64,000 bases of DNA from NCBI GenBank assembly GCA_018335755.1, contig JAGXRK010000012.1:1-64000 (forward strand). Reading direction: 5' to 3'. The number at the start of each line of letters is the position of its first letter. Position 1 is the stretch's first letter. The DNA comes from Ignavibacterium sp. Its GTDB lineage: Bacteria; Bacteroidota; Ignavibacteria; Ignavibacteriales; Ignavibacteriaceae. Position numbers and translations under genes: made by a program. The notes beneath the pieces were generated by a model. It saw only the letters and a program-made list of their open reading frames with translations, was not told where the DNA came from and ran no database searches. Of this stretch, positions 9,557-18,520 are shown one piece after another.

Positions 9557-10420
9557 TTAAAATCTAAATTTTCTCTTAATTATATCCGAACCAGCTATTA
9601 CTGTTCTTAAAGAGATTGCGGAAATAATAATCAGTCCGCCGATTATGGCAAAATTTGTTGGCACTTCGCCGTAACCTAATAAAACCCAAACAGGATTCAG
9701 CACCGGTTCAAGCATAGAAATTATAGATGCCTCAACTGCGAGCATGCGTTTGATGCCGTAGGTAAATATTGCATAAGCTGCTGCAATTTGAAACACTCCA
9801 AGAAATGAAACCATCCATAAATCACTTAATGAAATTGATTCAAGTTCAATTATGAAAGGAATACAAATTACTGCTACTATAATGTTTCCATAAAAGATGG
9901 CACTTTGTTGATACTCTTTATCATTTTTTCTCATCCCTAAAAAGAATGCTGCAAAAGCAATTCCGGCAAGCAATGCAACAATATTACCTTCGAGATGACC
10001 TGGGGAGAGTTCGCCGAGAAAAAAAAGTATCATTCCAATAAAACAGACAGCTATTGTGATGATGTTGATCGGTTCCCATCTTGTTTTATTAATAATCGGT
10101 TCAAAAACTAAAACGTAAATTGGCGCTGTGGATTGAAGAAAAATAGCATTTGCGGCTGTGGTTGTTTTTGTAGCAATTACAAATAAAGTTAATACAGTTG
10201 CATAAAATACTGCATTAAGAATTGCAAGCTTATTTACTTTTAGTACTTTCTTTCTGAAAATAACTGCAAAAACTATAGCAGCAATTAAACATCGAAAGAA
10301 TGATAACTGCATTGAGTTCAAAGAAATGAGCTTTATAAGTAAACCGCCACTGCTCCAAAGCAAAGCTGTTAAAACAACTGCCAATACACCTTTAGAATGA
10401 TCAGTAAGATGGTTCATCAA
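9557..10420 (-). CDS. EamA/DMT-family transporter
   Basis: 287 aa; about 10 hydrophobic segments in two halves, LLWSSGGLLIKL and SMLEPVLNPVWVLLGYGE typical of EamA. Confidence 0.88.
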   Translation of the reverse strand: MMNHLTDHSKGVLAVVLTALLWSSGGLLIKLISLNSMQLSFFRCLIAAIVFAVIFRKKVLKVNKLAILNAVFYATVLTLFVIATKTTTAANAIFLQSTAPIYVLVFEPIINKTRWEPINIITIAVCFIGMILFFLGELSPGHLEGNIVALLAGIAFAAFFLGMRKNDKEYQQSAIFYGNIIVAVICIPFIIELESISLSDLWMVSFLGVFQIAAAYAIFTYGIKRMLAVEASIISMLEPVLNPVWVLLGYGEVPTNFAIIGGLIIISAISLRTVIAGSDIIKRKFRF

Positions 10421-10573
10421 TTTCTTTTCAATAGATTATAATAAGTTTTATTTTTGATAAATAACAAAACAAATATATGGTTAATGATAATAATTTTAAT
10501 TCAAATGTAGGGAATGGCCTCTCGTCTGTTCCGGAATATTCTAATTACTTTGAATAAATGATTCGTTAAATTA

Positions 10574-11029
10574 TTGTTGAATAAAAAATATGTTAGAAAC
10601 TTGACATCTCAGCATAAATTTATAGACCACACCGCTGATATTGCAGTTGAAATAACTGCTGATTCTTTTGAAGAACTGATACAGGAATCCTTAATTGCTT
10701 TTAATGAATCGGTTCTGGATTCGGTTGATAAGAAATCGGAGGAAGAATTGGAAATTGATTTAAAGGATTCTAGCAAAGAAGGGATACTGGTTTCCTTTCT
10801 TAATGAAATAAATTATTTACTCACAGTAAAGAGATGGATTTCAAAAAGTATTTATGAAACTGTATTAAAAAAGGAAAAAAATAATTTCGAATTGTGTTGT
10901 AAAATAAAAGGCAGCCAATTGACTGACGGTATTGATTTAAAAGAAGAAATAAAATCCGTTACTTATCATCAGATGGAAATTAAGGAAGAAAACGGAAAAT
11001 TCTTTACAAGAATTGTATTTGATATATAA
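10574..11029 (+). CDS. Archease (RtcB cofactor protein)
   Basis: 151 aa; HKFIDHTADIAVEITADSFEELIQESLIAF and EEIKSVTYHQMEI; immediately upstream of rtcB. Confidence 0.88.
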   Translation: MLNKKYVRNLTSQHKFIDHTADIAVEITADSFEELIQESLIAFNESVLDSVDKKSEEELEIDLKDSSKEGILVSFLNEINYLLTVKRWISKSIYETVLKKEKNNFELCCKIKGSQLTDGIDLKEEIKSVTYHQMEIKEENGKFFTRIVFDI

Positions 11030-11174
11030 AAGCTATTAAGCATTACACTTGAGAGATAGAATGAATGAGAGATTGGATGATTGAATGATTGAAAATTTCA
11101 TTCATCAATCAATTTTTTTTACAATCAACCAATCAGTAAATCAGCCGTTTCAGCATTATCAGGAGAATGAGAAA

Positions 11175-12629
11175 ATGATCATCAATGATATTACGCTAAA
11201 TAAAATAAGAGATAACCTCTGGGAAATTCCGCAAACAGGTAATATGCGTGTGCCCGGCAGGATTTATATCTCACAGAATATGATTGAAAAATCACTTAAG
11301 GATGATGAAGCACTTAAGCAGGTTGTTAATGTTGCCCATCTTCCCGGAATCGAAAAATACAGTCTTGCAATGCCTGATATTCATTGGGGATACGGATTTC
11401 CGATTGGCGGTGTTGCTGCAACTAATCTTGATGAAGGAGTTATCTCACCTGGTGGAGTTGGATACGATATAAATTGCGGAGTAAGACTTGCTGTCACATC
11501 TCTTGAATATGAAAAAGTACAATCCCGTATTGGAAATCTTATATCAAAACTTTTTGAAAATGTCCCAACGGGAGTTGGTGCAAGCGGTGCGATTAAAAAA
11601 TTATCTAACAAAGATTTAAAGCAGGTTCTTGAAAAAGGATCGGTTTGGGCTGTTGAAAACGGTCTCGGAATTCCTTCGGATATTGAATTTACAGAAGAAA
11701 GCGGAACACTGAGGAATGCCAATTTCAGCGCTGTAAGTCAGCGTGCTCTTGAACGTGGGGCCGATCAGGCAGGCACTCTTGGTTCAGGTAATCATTTTCT
11801 TGAAATAGATGTAGTCGATGATATCTATGATGCCAAAACCGCCGAAGTTTTTGGATTGTTCTCGGGACAGCTCGTTGTTTTAATTCACACGGGATCACGC
11901 GGATTGGGGTACCAGGTTTGTGATGATTATTTAAAAGTATTACTCAATGCAAGTGCTAAATACGGATTCAAGCTGCCTGATAAACAATTAGCCTGCGCAC
12001 CTATCAATTCTCAGGAGGGACAGGATTATCTCGCTGCTATGCAAGCCGCTGCTAACTTTGCCTGGAATAACCGCCAGGTGATAATGCACCTCGCAAAAAA
12101 AAGTTTACTTGAAACTTTTAATATGACAGAATCCGAACTTGGTTTCAGATTAGTGTATGATGTCTGTCATAACATCGCCAAAATTGAAAAGCATAAAATT
12201 GCTGATAAGATGAAAGAAGTCTGTGTTCATAGAAAAGGTGCAACAAGAGCATTTCCTCCCGGCAGTGAACTGATTCCATCAAAATATAAAGGTGTTGGAC
12301 AGCCGGTTTTAATTCCCGGTGATATGGGAAGGTATTCTTATATAGCTGTAGGAACAGAAAAAGCAATGGAGGAAACATTTGGAAGTTCCTGTCACGGTGC
12401 CGGTAGAAATCTAAGCAGAACAAAGGCATTGAAGAGTGCAAAGGGAAGAGACTTAGTAAAAGAGTTAAAGGATAAGGGCATCATCATACAAGCAAAGGGA
12501 TACAAAACAATTGCTGAAGAAATGCCTGGAGCTTATAAAGATGTAGCCGATGTTGTTGATGTTATGCACAACGAGGGAATAACCAGGAAAATTGCAATGA
12601 TAAGACCTGTTGGGGTTATTAAAGGATAA
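11175..12629 (+). CDS. rtcB: RNA-splicing ligase RtcB
   Basis: MPDIHWGYGFPIGGVAA, GGVGYDINCGVR, LGSGNHFLEI, HTGSRGLG, HKGATRAFPPG-type motif, SCHGAGR. Start 11175 preferred over the track's 11085: purine-rich AGGAGAATGAG upstream, and the extra 30 aa translate an intergenic repeat. Confidence 0.93.
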   Translation: MIINDITLNKIRDNLWEIPQTGNMRVPGRIYISQNMIEKSLKDDEALKQVVNVAHLPGIEKYSLAMPDIHWGYGFPIGGVAATNLDEGVISPGGVGYDINCGVRLAVTSLEYEKVQSRIGNLISKLFENVPTGVGASGAIKKLSNKDLKQVLEKGSVWAVENGLGIPSDIEFTEESGTLRNANFSAVSQRALERGADQAGTLGSGNHFLEIDVVDDIYDAKTAEVFGLFSGQLVVLIHTGSRGLGYQVCDDYLKVLLNASAKYGFKLPDKQLACAPINSQEGQDYLAAMQAAANFAWNNRQVIMHLAKKSLLETFNMTESELGFRLVYDVCHNIAKIEKHKIADKMKEVCVHRKGATRAFPPGSELIPSKYKGVGQPVLIPGDMGRYSYIAVGTEKAMEETFGSSCHGAGRNLSRTKALKSAKGRDLVKELKDKGIIIQAKGYKTIAEEMPGAYKDVADVVDVMHNEGITRKIAMIRPVGVIKG

Positions 12630-12703
12630 AACTTCATTTAAGAGCAAAGTGCACAGCGCAAAGAGCACATAGAGTGTTATAATCAGTCATTTATAGTCAA
12701 ATA

Positions 12704-13447
12704 GTGGTCATTTATTTTTATTTTATTGCACTATTTTTACAAATTAATATTTGTCCTTTTTGTCATTGCTGTCCTTATAATTATAGATTTTTAACAAGTA
12801 ATAGAAAAGCATTGAATTTCATTTACAAGCCACCAATACTGATAAGAAAATTTTTCAGTGATTATTACTGGACAACATCAAACAATAAAATTCTTTTAAC
12901 TTTTGATGATGGACCAACCATTGAAGCAACAGAGCTTATTCTTAGAACTCTTAATGAATTTGGTATAAAGGCATTGTTCTTTTGCGTTGGACAAAATATT
13001 GAACGAAATTCAGTATTAGCTAAAGAGATTTTATCACAAGGTCATTCAATAGGTAATCATAATTACAGTCATAAAAACCTGCTAAAGCTGTCAAATGATG
13101 AACAGTTAATTGAAATTAAAATGTGTAATGAAATTATGCGTGAAAAACTCGGCATCGACCCGGTCTATTATCGTCCGCCTTATGGTAAATACAGATTATC
13201 AACAAAAAAAATGTTAAATCGGTTGAAACTGAAAAATATTATGTGGTCACTTCTGCCATATGATTTTAAGAATGATTTTGAACTGGTTAAATCAGCAGTA
13301 GATAAGAACTTAAAGTCAGATTCAATTATTGTATTGCACGATAACATAAAGTCAAGAGAGATAATTGTTGATTCAATCAGATATATTTCAGAGCAGGTAA
13401 TTAAAAAAGGATATTCATTTGGAGAACCGGCCGAATGTTTGAAATAA
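12704..13447 (+). CDS. Polysaccharide deacetylase (NodB-like) family protein
   Basis: LLTFDDGPTIEATELIL, GHSIGNHNYSHKNL, YYRPPYGKYR; GTG start in the track, exact start uncertain. Confidence 0.9.
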   Translation: MVIYFYFIALFLQINICPFCHCCPYNYRFLTSNRKALNFIYKPPILIRKFFSDYYWTTSNNKILLTFDDGPTIEATELILRTLNEFGIKALFFCVGQNIERNSVLAKEILSQGHSIGNHNYSHKNLLKLSNDEQLIEIKMCNEIMREKLGIDPVYYRPPYGKYRLSTKKMLNRLKLKNIMWSLLPYDFKNDFELVKSAVDKNLKSDSIIVLHDNIKSREIIVDSIRYISEQVIKKGYSFGEPAECLK

Positions 13448-14529
13448 TTTTCATTATATCCATTACAGGATATTTTATTCTTTCGGTTCTGTTCACAATC
13501 GGTGTGAAGAAAAAATTTCCGCAGATTAAGGATGAATCAAAGTTGCCTTCTGCGACAGTAATCGTTGCTGCACGTAATGAAGAAGATAAGATTCTAAGGA
13601 CGCTTGAATCATTGGAAAAACTGGAATATCCCGAAGGAAAACTTGAAATACTGTTAGTTGATGATCAGTCAGAAGATTCAACTGGAAAAATTATAGATGA
13701 TTTTATCAGAGATAAACCACGTTTTAAAAAAATAACAACCGAAAAATTTCATTCAAAGCTTATCGGCAAGATGCGCGCCCTTACTTATGCATTGGATCAG
13801 GCTAAGGGTGAGATTATACTTACAACTGATGCTGATTGTGAAGTTAAACCTGAATGGGTAAAGACAGTTTGCTCATATTATACTGAAGATGTAGGCCTGG
13901 TATGCGGCTTCACAACACAGGAAGCAAAAAACGGATTCAGCGGTATGCAGGCAATTGATTTTATTTATCTACTTACTGCCGGTTCAGGAACAGTAAATAT
14001 GGGAATTCCAATCAGCTGTATCGGAAATAATATGAGTTATCGAAAAAAAGTTTATGATGAAACAGGCGGATATGAAAAACTTCCCTTTAGTGTAACGGAA
14101 GATTTCATATTACTTAATGCAGTAAAGAATCTTAAAAAGTATAAGATACTTTTTCCTCTTAATGAAAAGTCTCTTGTTACCTCAATTGCATGCAAAACCT
14201 GGAAGAGTTTGATAAGACAAAAGAAGAGGTGGGGAGTGGGAGGACTTGGCGTACCATTTATCGGATTTATAATCATGGTTTTCGGATTTTTATGCAATCT
14301 AGCAGTTCTTATGACTCCTTTATTTTTCTCGCCTATCTGGTTATATTTGGTTGTATTTAAATTAGCGATTGATTTCTTTGTTCTGCTTCCAGTTCACAGA
14401 CAATTGAAAATAGCTGAGAATCTTAAATACTTCTTTCATTATCAACTTTATTATTTGATATACGTAATTGCATTGCCATTTATTGTATTGCCTAATAAAA
14501 AAGTGATCTGGAAGGGAAGAACTTACTGA
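13435..14529 (+). CDS. Membrane glycosyltransferase family 2
   Basis: 364 aa; ATVIVAARNEEDKILRTLESL, LLVDDQSEDST, TTDADCEVKPEWV, RQKKRWGVGG; C-terminal TM segments; overlaps the upstream gene by 13 nt. Confidence 0.88.
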   Translation: MFEIIFIISITGYFILSVLFTIGVKKKFPQIKDESKLPSATVIVAARNEEDKILRTLESLEKLEYPEGKLEILLVDDQSEDSTGKIIDDFIRDKPRFKKITTEKFHSKLIGKMRALTYALDQAKGEIILTTDADCEVKPEWVKTVCSYYTEDVGLVCGFTTQEAKNGFSGMQAIDFIYLLTAGSGTVNMGIPISCIGNNMSYRKKVYDETGGYEKLPFSVTEDFILLNAVKNLKKYKILFPLNEKSLVTSIACKTWKSLIRQKKRWGVGGLGVPFIGFIIMVFGFLCNLAVLMTPLFFSPIWLYLVVFKLAIDFFVLLPVHRQLKIAENLKYFFHYQLYYLIYVIALPFIVLPNKKVIWKGRTY

Positions 14530-14700
14530 AAAACATATTATTAAGATTCAATCAAACAATCATTCAATCAAGAGTGTTTTGATTGTTTAGTATTAATGAT
14601 TGGATTTACTAATTGGCTGTTTGAATGATTGAACTGCCTTCCGGAAGGTACTTTAGAAGAACAGAGAGTTGGTACAATACATAAGGGTTTTCGTTTTTTT

Positions 14701-15696
14701 ATGCTTTTACTTTGTAATTATTATCTAACATATCGATGCAATGCATTCTGTGAGTTTTGTCATTTCGGTGATCATACTGAATTTAAGGATACGCCATTTG
14801 CTAAACTGGAAGACTTCAAATCAAACGTTAAGCAATTAGCAGAACTTGGTGTTAAGTTTATTGATCTTACCGGCGGCGAACCTCTGCTTCATAAAGAAAT
14901 TCATTTAATGGCAGAGTATGCAAAAAGTTTAAATATGCAGACCAGCATAACTTCTAACGGTTTGCTGTATCATAAGTTTGCGGAAAAACTGGCCGGAAAA
15001 ATTAATCTTTTACATTTCTCACTTGATTCTCCTGATGAAGAGGAGCACAACAGAATCCGCAAAGTTGATTGTTATAAAAGTGTATTTAGAAGTATTGATA
15101 TAGCAAAATCTTTAGGTGAATATCCTGATATCCTGTTCACCGTTACAAACGAAACCTATAAGAAACTGCCGCGAATGCATGAGATTGCAGCTGAACATGA
15201 GCTGGTATTATTAGTAAACCCGGTTTTCTCATATTTTGGCAATCCCGGTCTATCTCCCGAAGCAGTTGATTATGTTGATGAATATTGTGATGGTAAACTG
15301 GATGTTTATCTTAATAAAGGATTTATGAAACTCAGGAGAAATGGCGGAAATGATATAAATAACCCATCCTGTAAAGCAGTATCAAGAGTTGTAGTAATAT
15401 CACCGTATAATGAAATAATTCTTCCTTGTTATCATTTTAGAAATGAAACAATACTTATTGACAGACCAATTAAAGAAATACGGCAATCAGAAAAAGTTGA
15501 ACAGTTTCAAAAGATGGAAGGCAGATTTGATTTCTGTCAGGGCTGCACAGTAAACTGTTACTTTGAGCCTTCGTTTGCTTTCCCGACAAATCTGTATGCA
15601 ATATCGAGCTTAACTTCCAAGTTTAAGTACAGTTATAATAAGCTTATCAAACAAAAACTCCGTAAGATTAAATTCTCTAACTCAACAGAAAAATAA
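14701..15696 (+). CDS. Radical SAM protein with C-terminal Cys-rich (SPASM-like) region
   Basis: TYRCNAFCEFCHFGDHTEF (CxxxCxxC), FIDLTGGEPLLH, C-terminal CQGCTVNCYFEP. Track start 14629 lies in an intergenic repeat; in-frame ATG 14701 looks better. Confidence 0.88.
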   Translation: MLLLCNYYLTYRCNAFCEFCHFGDHTEFKDTPFAKLEDFKSNVKQLAELGVKFIDLTGGEPLLHKEIHLMAEYAKSLNMQTSITSNGLLYHKFAEKLAGKINLLHFSLDSPDEEEHNRIRKVDCYKSVFRSIDIAKSLGEYPDILFTVTNETYKKLPRMHEIAAEHELVLLVNPVFSYFGNPGLSPEAVDYVDEYCDGKLDVYLNKGFMKLRRNGGNDINNPSCKAVSRVVVISPYNEIILPCYHFRNETILIDRPIKEIRQSEKVEQFQKMEGRFDFCQGCTVNCYFEPSFAFPTNLYAISSLTSKFKYSYNKLIKQKLRKIKFSNSTEK

Positions 15697-16517
15697 TGCG
15701 ACTTATCATTTCAGCAATCTTACTTTATTCCTTACAAATATTTTCTCAGCAAAGCACAGAATGGTTTCCTTCCGGTTTGAATATACAGCCATTCACAGCC
15801 AATTTCCTTGAGCCTAAAGCCGGAGCTGTGTTTGCTTTAGATGAAAATAAAATAAGACTTGATATAGGAACTTCTCAGGATATAGTTCATCTTAACTATT
15901 CAGATTATACCATTTCTTTTGGTGCAGATCTTTTTACTTATACAAGGTTAAGAAGTGCGGAGAACTTTAAGTTTCCGGTTGAAACCATCGATTATTTATT
16001 TGGAATTAACGCCGGATACAATAGAAAAATCGGTAATAATGAAATAGGTTTACGGTTCAGATTTAGTCATATTAGCGCACATCTTGTTGATGGCCAGTAT
16101 GATCAGCAGAATGATCAGTGGAGGGATGGAAGAAATCCCTTTGTATTTAGTAAAGAATTTATTGAACTCTTTCCGTATTACAGAATAAATTCATTCAGAA
16201 TTTATGCAGGCTTTACTTACATCATGCACGTAATCCCATCAAATATAAAAAGGGGAATTTATCAAATTGGATTTGATTATTACATTCTGCCGTTATCGTC
16301 TGAATTATTTACTCCTTTTATTGCTTATGATTTTAAGCTTAATGGAATAGATACCTATTTTGGAAATAATATTATAACTGCTGGATTAAAATTCGGTAAA
16401 TGGAATCAGAAAGGGTTAAGTATTCATTTTACTTATATCTCAGGTAAAAGTGTTCATGGCGAGTATTATGATTTAACTGAAGATTATGCAAACATTGGTT
16501 TCAATTTGGATCTTTAA
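15696..16517 (+). CDS. Predicted outer-membrane beta-strand-rich protein, possibly DUF1207-like
   Basis: 273 aa; N-terminal signal peptide, alternating beta-rich sequence, FRFSHISAHLVDG...PFVFSKEF; stop/start overlap with the upstream radical SAM gene. Family assignment is from memory only. Confidence 0.6.
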   Translation: MRLIISAILLYSLQIFSQQSTEWFPSGLNIQPFTANFLEPKAGAVFALDENKIRLDIGTSQDIVHLNYSDYTISFGADLFTYTRLRSAENFKFPVETIDYLFGINAGYNRKIGNNEIGLRFRFSHISAHLVDGQYDQQNDQWRDGRNPFVFSKEFIELFPYYRINSFRIYAGFTYIMHVIPSNIKRGIYQIGFDYYILPLSSELFTPFIAYDFKLNGIDTYFGNNIITAGLKFGKWNQKGLSIHFTYISGKSVHGEYYDLTEDYANIGFNLDL

Positions 16518-16609
16518 TTAAAACTATAGAGGGATTTTTTGTTTTTGTGCTTTTGCGGCAGAATTTTGTTTGCTGCTGGCTCATTAATGTTCTAAAATCC
16601 AAAAATTAT

Positions 16610-17626
16610 ATGAGTGATTTTTCACAAACAAATAGAGTTTACGTTACGACTGCAGCTAAAGAAAAACAAAAGGAAATAAAAAGCTATTTAATTCATAGCG
16701 GACTATTTATTATAACCTTCATTACTACAACCTTAGCTGGTGTAGCCTGGACCACAGGTCAGCCGGGTCCATATGAATTATCAACAATTATATACAGCGG
16801 ACTGCCATATTCAATAAGCATAATGCTTATAATAACCTTTCACGAGTTTGGTCATTATTTTGCCGCTGTTTATCATCGTGTAAGATCAACACTGCCATTT
16901 TATATTCCATTTCCACCAATCCCAATATTCATAAACTTTGGAACACTTGGTGCAGTAATAAAAACCAAATCGCCTATCTTTACAAAAAAAGCTATGTTTG
17001 ATATTGGTGTTGCCGGACCGATAGCTGGATTTATTGTCAGTGTTTCAATACTTATTTACGGATTTTTGAATGTACCTGGAATCGATTATTTATTGAATAT
17101 TCATCCGGATTATTTATCAGAAGAATACGGTAAATCAGGATTGATATTGGTATTTGGGGAATCAGCTTTATTTCTATTTTTTAAAGAAATTTTTGTCTCA
17201 GGAGATATGTTTTTCCCTCCGATGAGCGAAATTTATCATTACCCATATTTAACCGCCGGATGGTTCGGATTATTCGTTACTTCAATGAATATGATACCAG
17301 TTGGGCAGTTGGATGGAGGGCACATTTCTTATACTATGTTTGGAGAGAAGAAACATTATAATATTTCAGTAATTAGCTTCATTGCATTATTTGTCTTAGG
17401 AATTACCGGAATGATTGAGGCAACTTTGGAGATGAATTTGGGTTTTGGCTGGTCGGGCTGGCTATTCTGGGCTCTGATCTTGTATTTTATTATTAAACTA
17501 AAGCATCCTCCGGTGATGGATCCAAAGCCTCTTGACAGTAAACGAATGATGCTCGGTTATATAAGTTTTATAATTTTCATTCTCTGTTTTTCTCCTGCTC
17601 CTATTGTTCTTATTATTGCAGGGTAA
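16610..17626 (+). CDS. Site-2 protease family (M50) membrane metalloprotease
   Basis: ITFHEFGHYFAAVYH (HExxH), GPIAGF, NMIPVGQLDGGHI (LDG motif), multiple TM segments. In-frame ATG 16610 preferred over 16547. Confidence 0.9.
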   Translation: MSDFSQTNRVYVTTAAKEKQKEIKSYLIHSGLFIITFITTTLAGVAWTTGQPGPYELSTIIYSGLPYSISIMLIITFHEFGHYFAAVYHRVRSTLPFYIPFPPIPIFINFGTLGAVIKTKSPIFTKKAMFDIGVAGPIAGFIVSVSILIYGFLNVPGIDYLLNIHPDYLSEEYGKSGLILVFGESALFLFFKEIFVSGDMFFPPMSEIYHYPYLTAGWFGLFVTSMNMIPVGQLDGGHISYTMFGEKKHYNISVISFIALFVLGITGMIEATLEMNLGFGWSGWLFWALILYFIIKLKHPPVMDPKPLDSKRMMLGYISFIIFILCFSPAPIVLIIAG

Positions 17627-17649
17627 AAAAATAAACCTTTATTTTTACC
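17622..17649. terminator. Possible AT-rich hairpin terminator overlapping the M50 stop codon
   Basis: GGTAAAAAAATAAA-CC-TTTATTTTTACC inverted repeat with a 2-nt length mismatch. Confidence 0.4.
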
Positions 17650-17683
17650 TTGTTGAAATTATAATGTAATCAAATATTCAATT

Positions 17684-18520
17684 ATGAAATTTTCACTCTT
17701 TCTTATTCTTTTACTATCTGTGATTTTCGTTTCCTGCGAGAAGGATTTTTCAGGAATTGTTGATTATAATATCAACCAATTTCAGGTAACCTCTGTTTCA
17801 CCTTCCGGTGATGTAGTATATAATGCCGTTGATTCACTTATTACAGTAGGGATAGAATTTACATCTACCAGCGAAGTTGGAAATGTTGGTTTTGATATAT
17901 TCTCCTCCGAAAATATAAAGATGAATACACAAAGGTTGATTCTGTACGATAATGGATTATCCGAGTTTGGTGATGAACTGGCCGACGATAATAAATTCTC
18001 AAATAAATTTCCTTTAAGCAGATTCGATCCAATTGGTACATACTCTATACGGTACTATACTTCTGATCTAACAGCAGGTGAAAGAATTATTGCACAGAGC
18101 AATTTTGAATATGATAACGGACAGAGTAATCTGCCCCCGGTAATTTCTAATCTTGTTATGGTTGATTCTGCTACATCAAACCCTATAGACTCAATAAATG
18201 TTGACCGAACCTTCATTTTTTCCGTTCAAGCTGATGATCCTAATGGATATAGTGATATTTCTATTGTTTACTTTGAATTATCCAGACCTGACGGTTCTGT
18301 TGTAAGCGATGGATCTGGCAATTCTAAATTCAGAATGTTTGATAATGGAAATTTACAGGTTTACGGGGATGCAATTGCAGGTGACGCTATATTTTCATTT
18401 AAAAATAAGTTTTTAGATGATCCTTCAACGCAAAGAGGTAACTGGACGTTTGAATTTCAAACTCAGGATAGAGGAGGTTTATTGAGTAATAAACTAACAA
18501 AGGTTTTAAAGGTCATATGA
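17684..18520 (+). CDS. Lipoprotein of unknown function, beta-sandwich-rich
   Basis: 278 aa; MKFSLFLILLLSVIFVSCEKDF lipobox; two similar segments ending in LYDNGLSEFGDELADDNKFSNKF and MFDNGNLQVYGDAIAGDAIFSFK. Confidence 0.7.
   Translation: MKFSLFLILLLSVIFVSCEKDFSGIVDYNINQFQVTSVSPSGDVVYNAVDSLITVGIEFTSTSEVGNVGFDIFSSENIKMNTQRLILYDNGLSEFGDELADDNKFSNKFPLSRFDPIGTYSIRYYTSDLTAGERIIAQSNFEYDNGQSNLPPVISNLVMVDSATSNPIDSINVDRTFIFSVQADDPNGYSDISIVYFELSRPDGSVVSDGSGNSKFRMFDNGNLQVYGDAIAGDAIFSFKNKFLDDPSTQRGNWTFEFQTQDRGGLLSNKLTKVLKVI

Noticed and set aside
10501-10560. Similarity of TAGGGAATGG... upstream of archease to TAGGGAATGG... downstream of ribBA (about 39321)
   Set aside because: Only about 10 identical nt followed by loosely similar AT-rich sequence; not enough to call a repeat family without a search.
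11284-12668. Alternative ORFs inside rtcB (11284..11472, 11381..11722, 12145..12441, 12465..12668)
   Set aside because: Shadow ORFs; the RtcB frame carries all conserved motifs.
12636-12675. AGAGCAAAGTGCACAGCGCAAAGAGCAC purine-rich mini-repeat after rtcB
   Set aside because: Suggestive of short imperfect repeats, but too short and single-locus in this window to support a feature.
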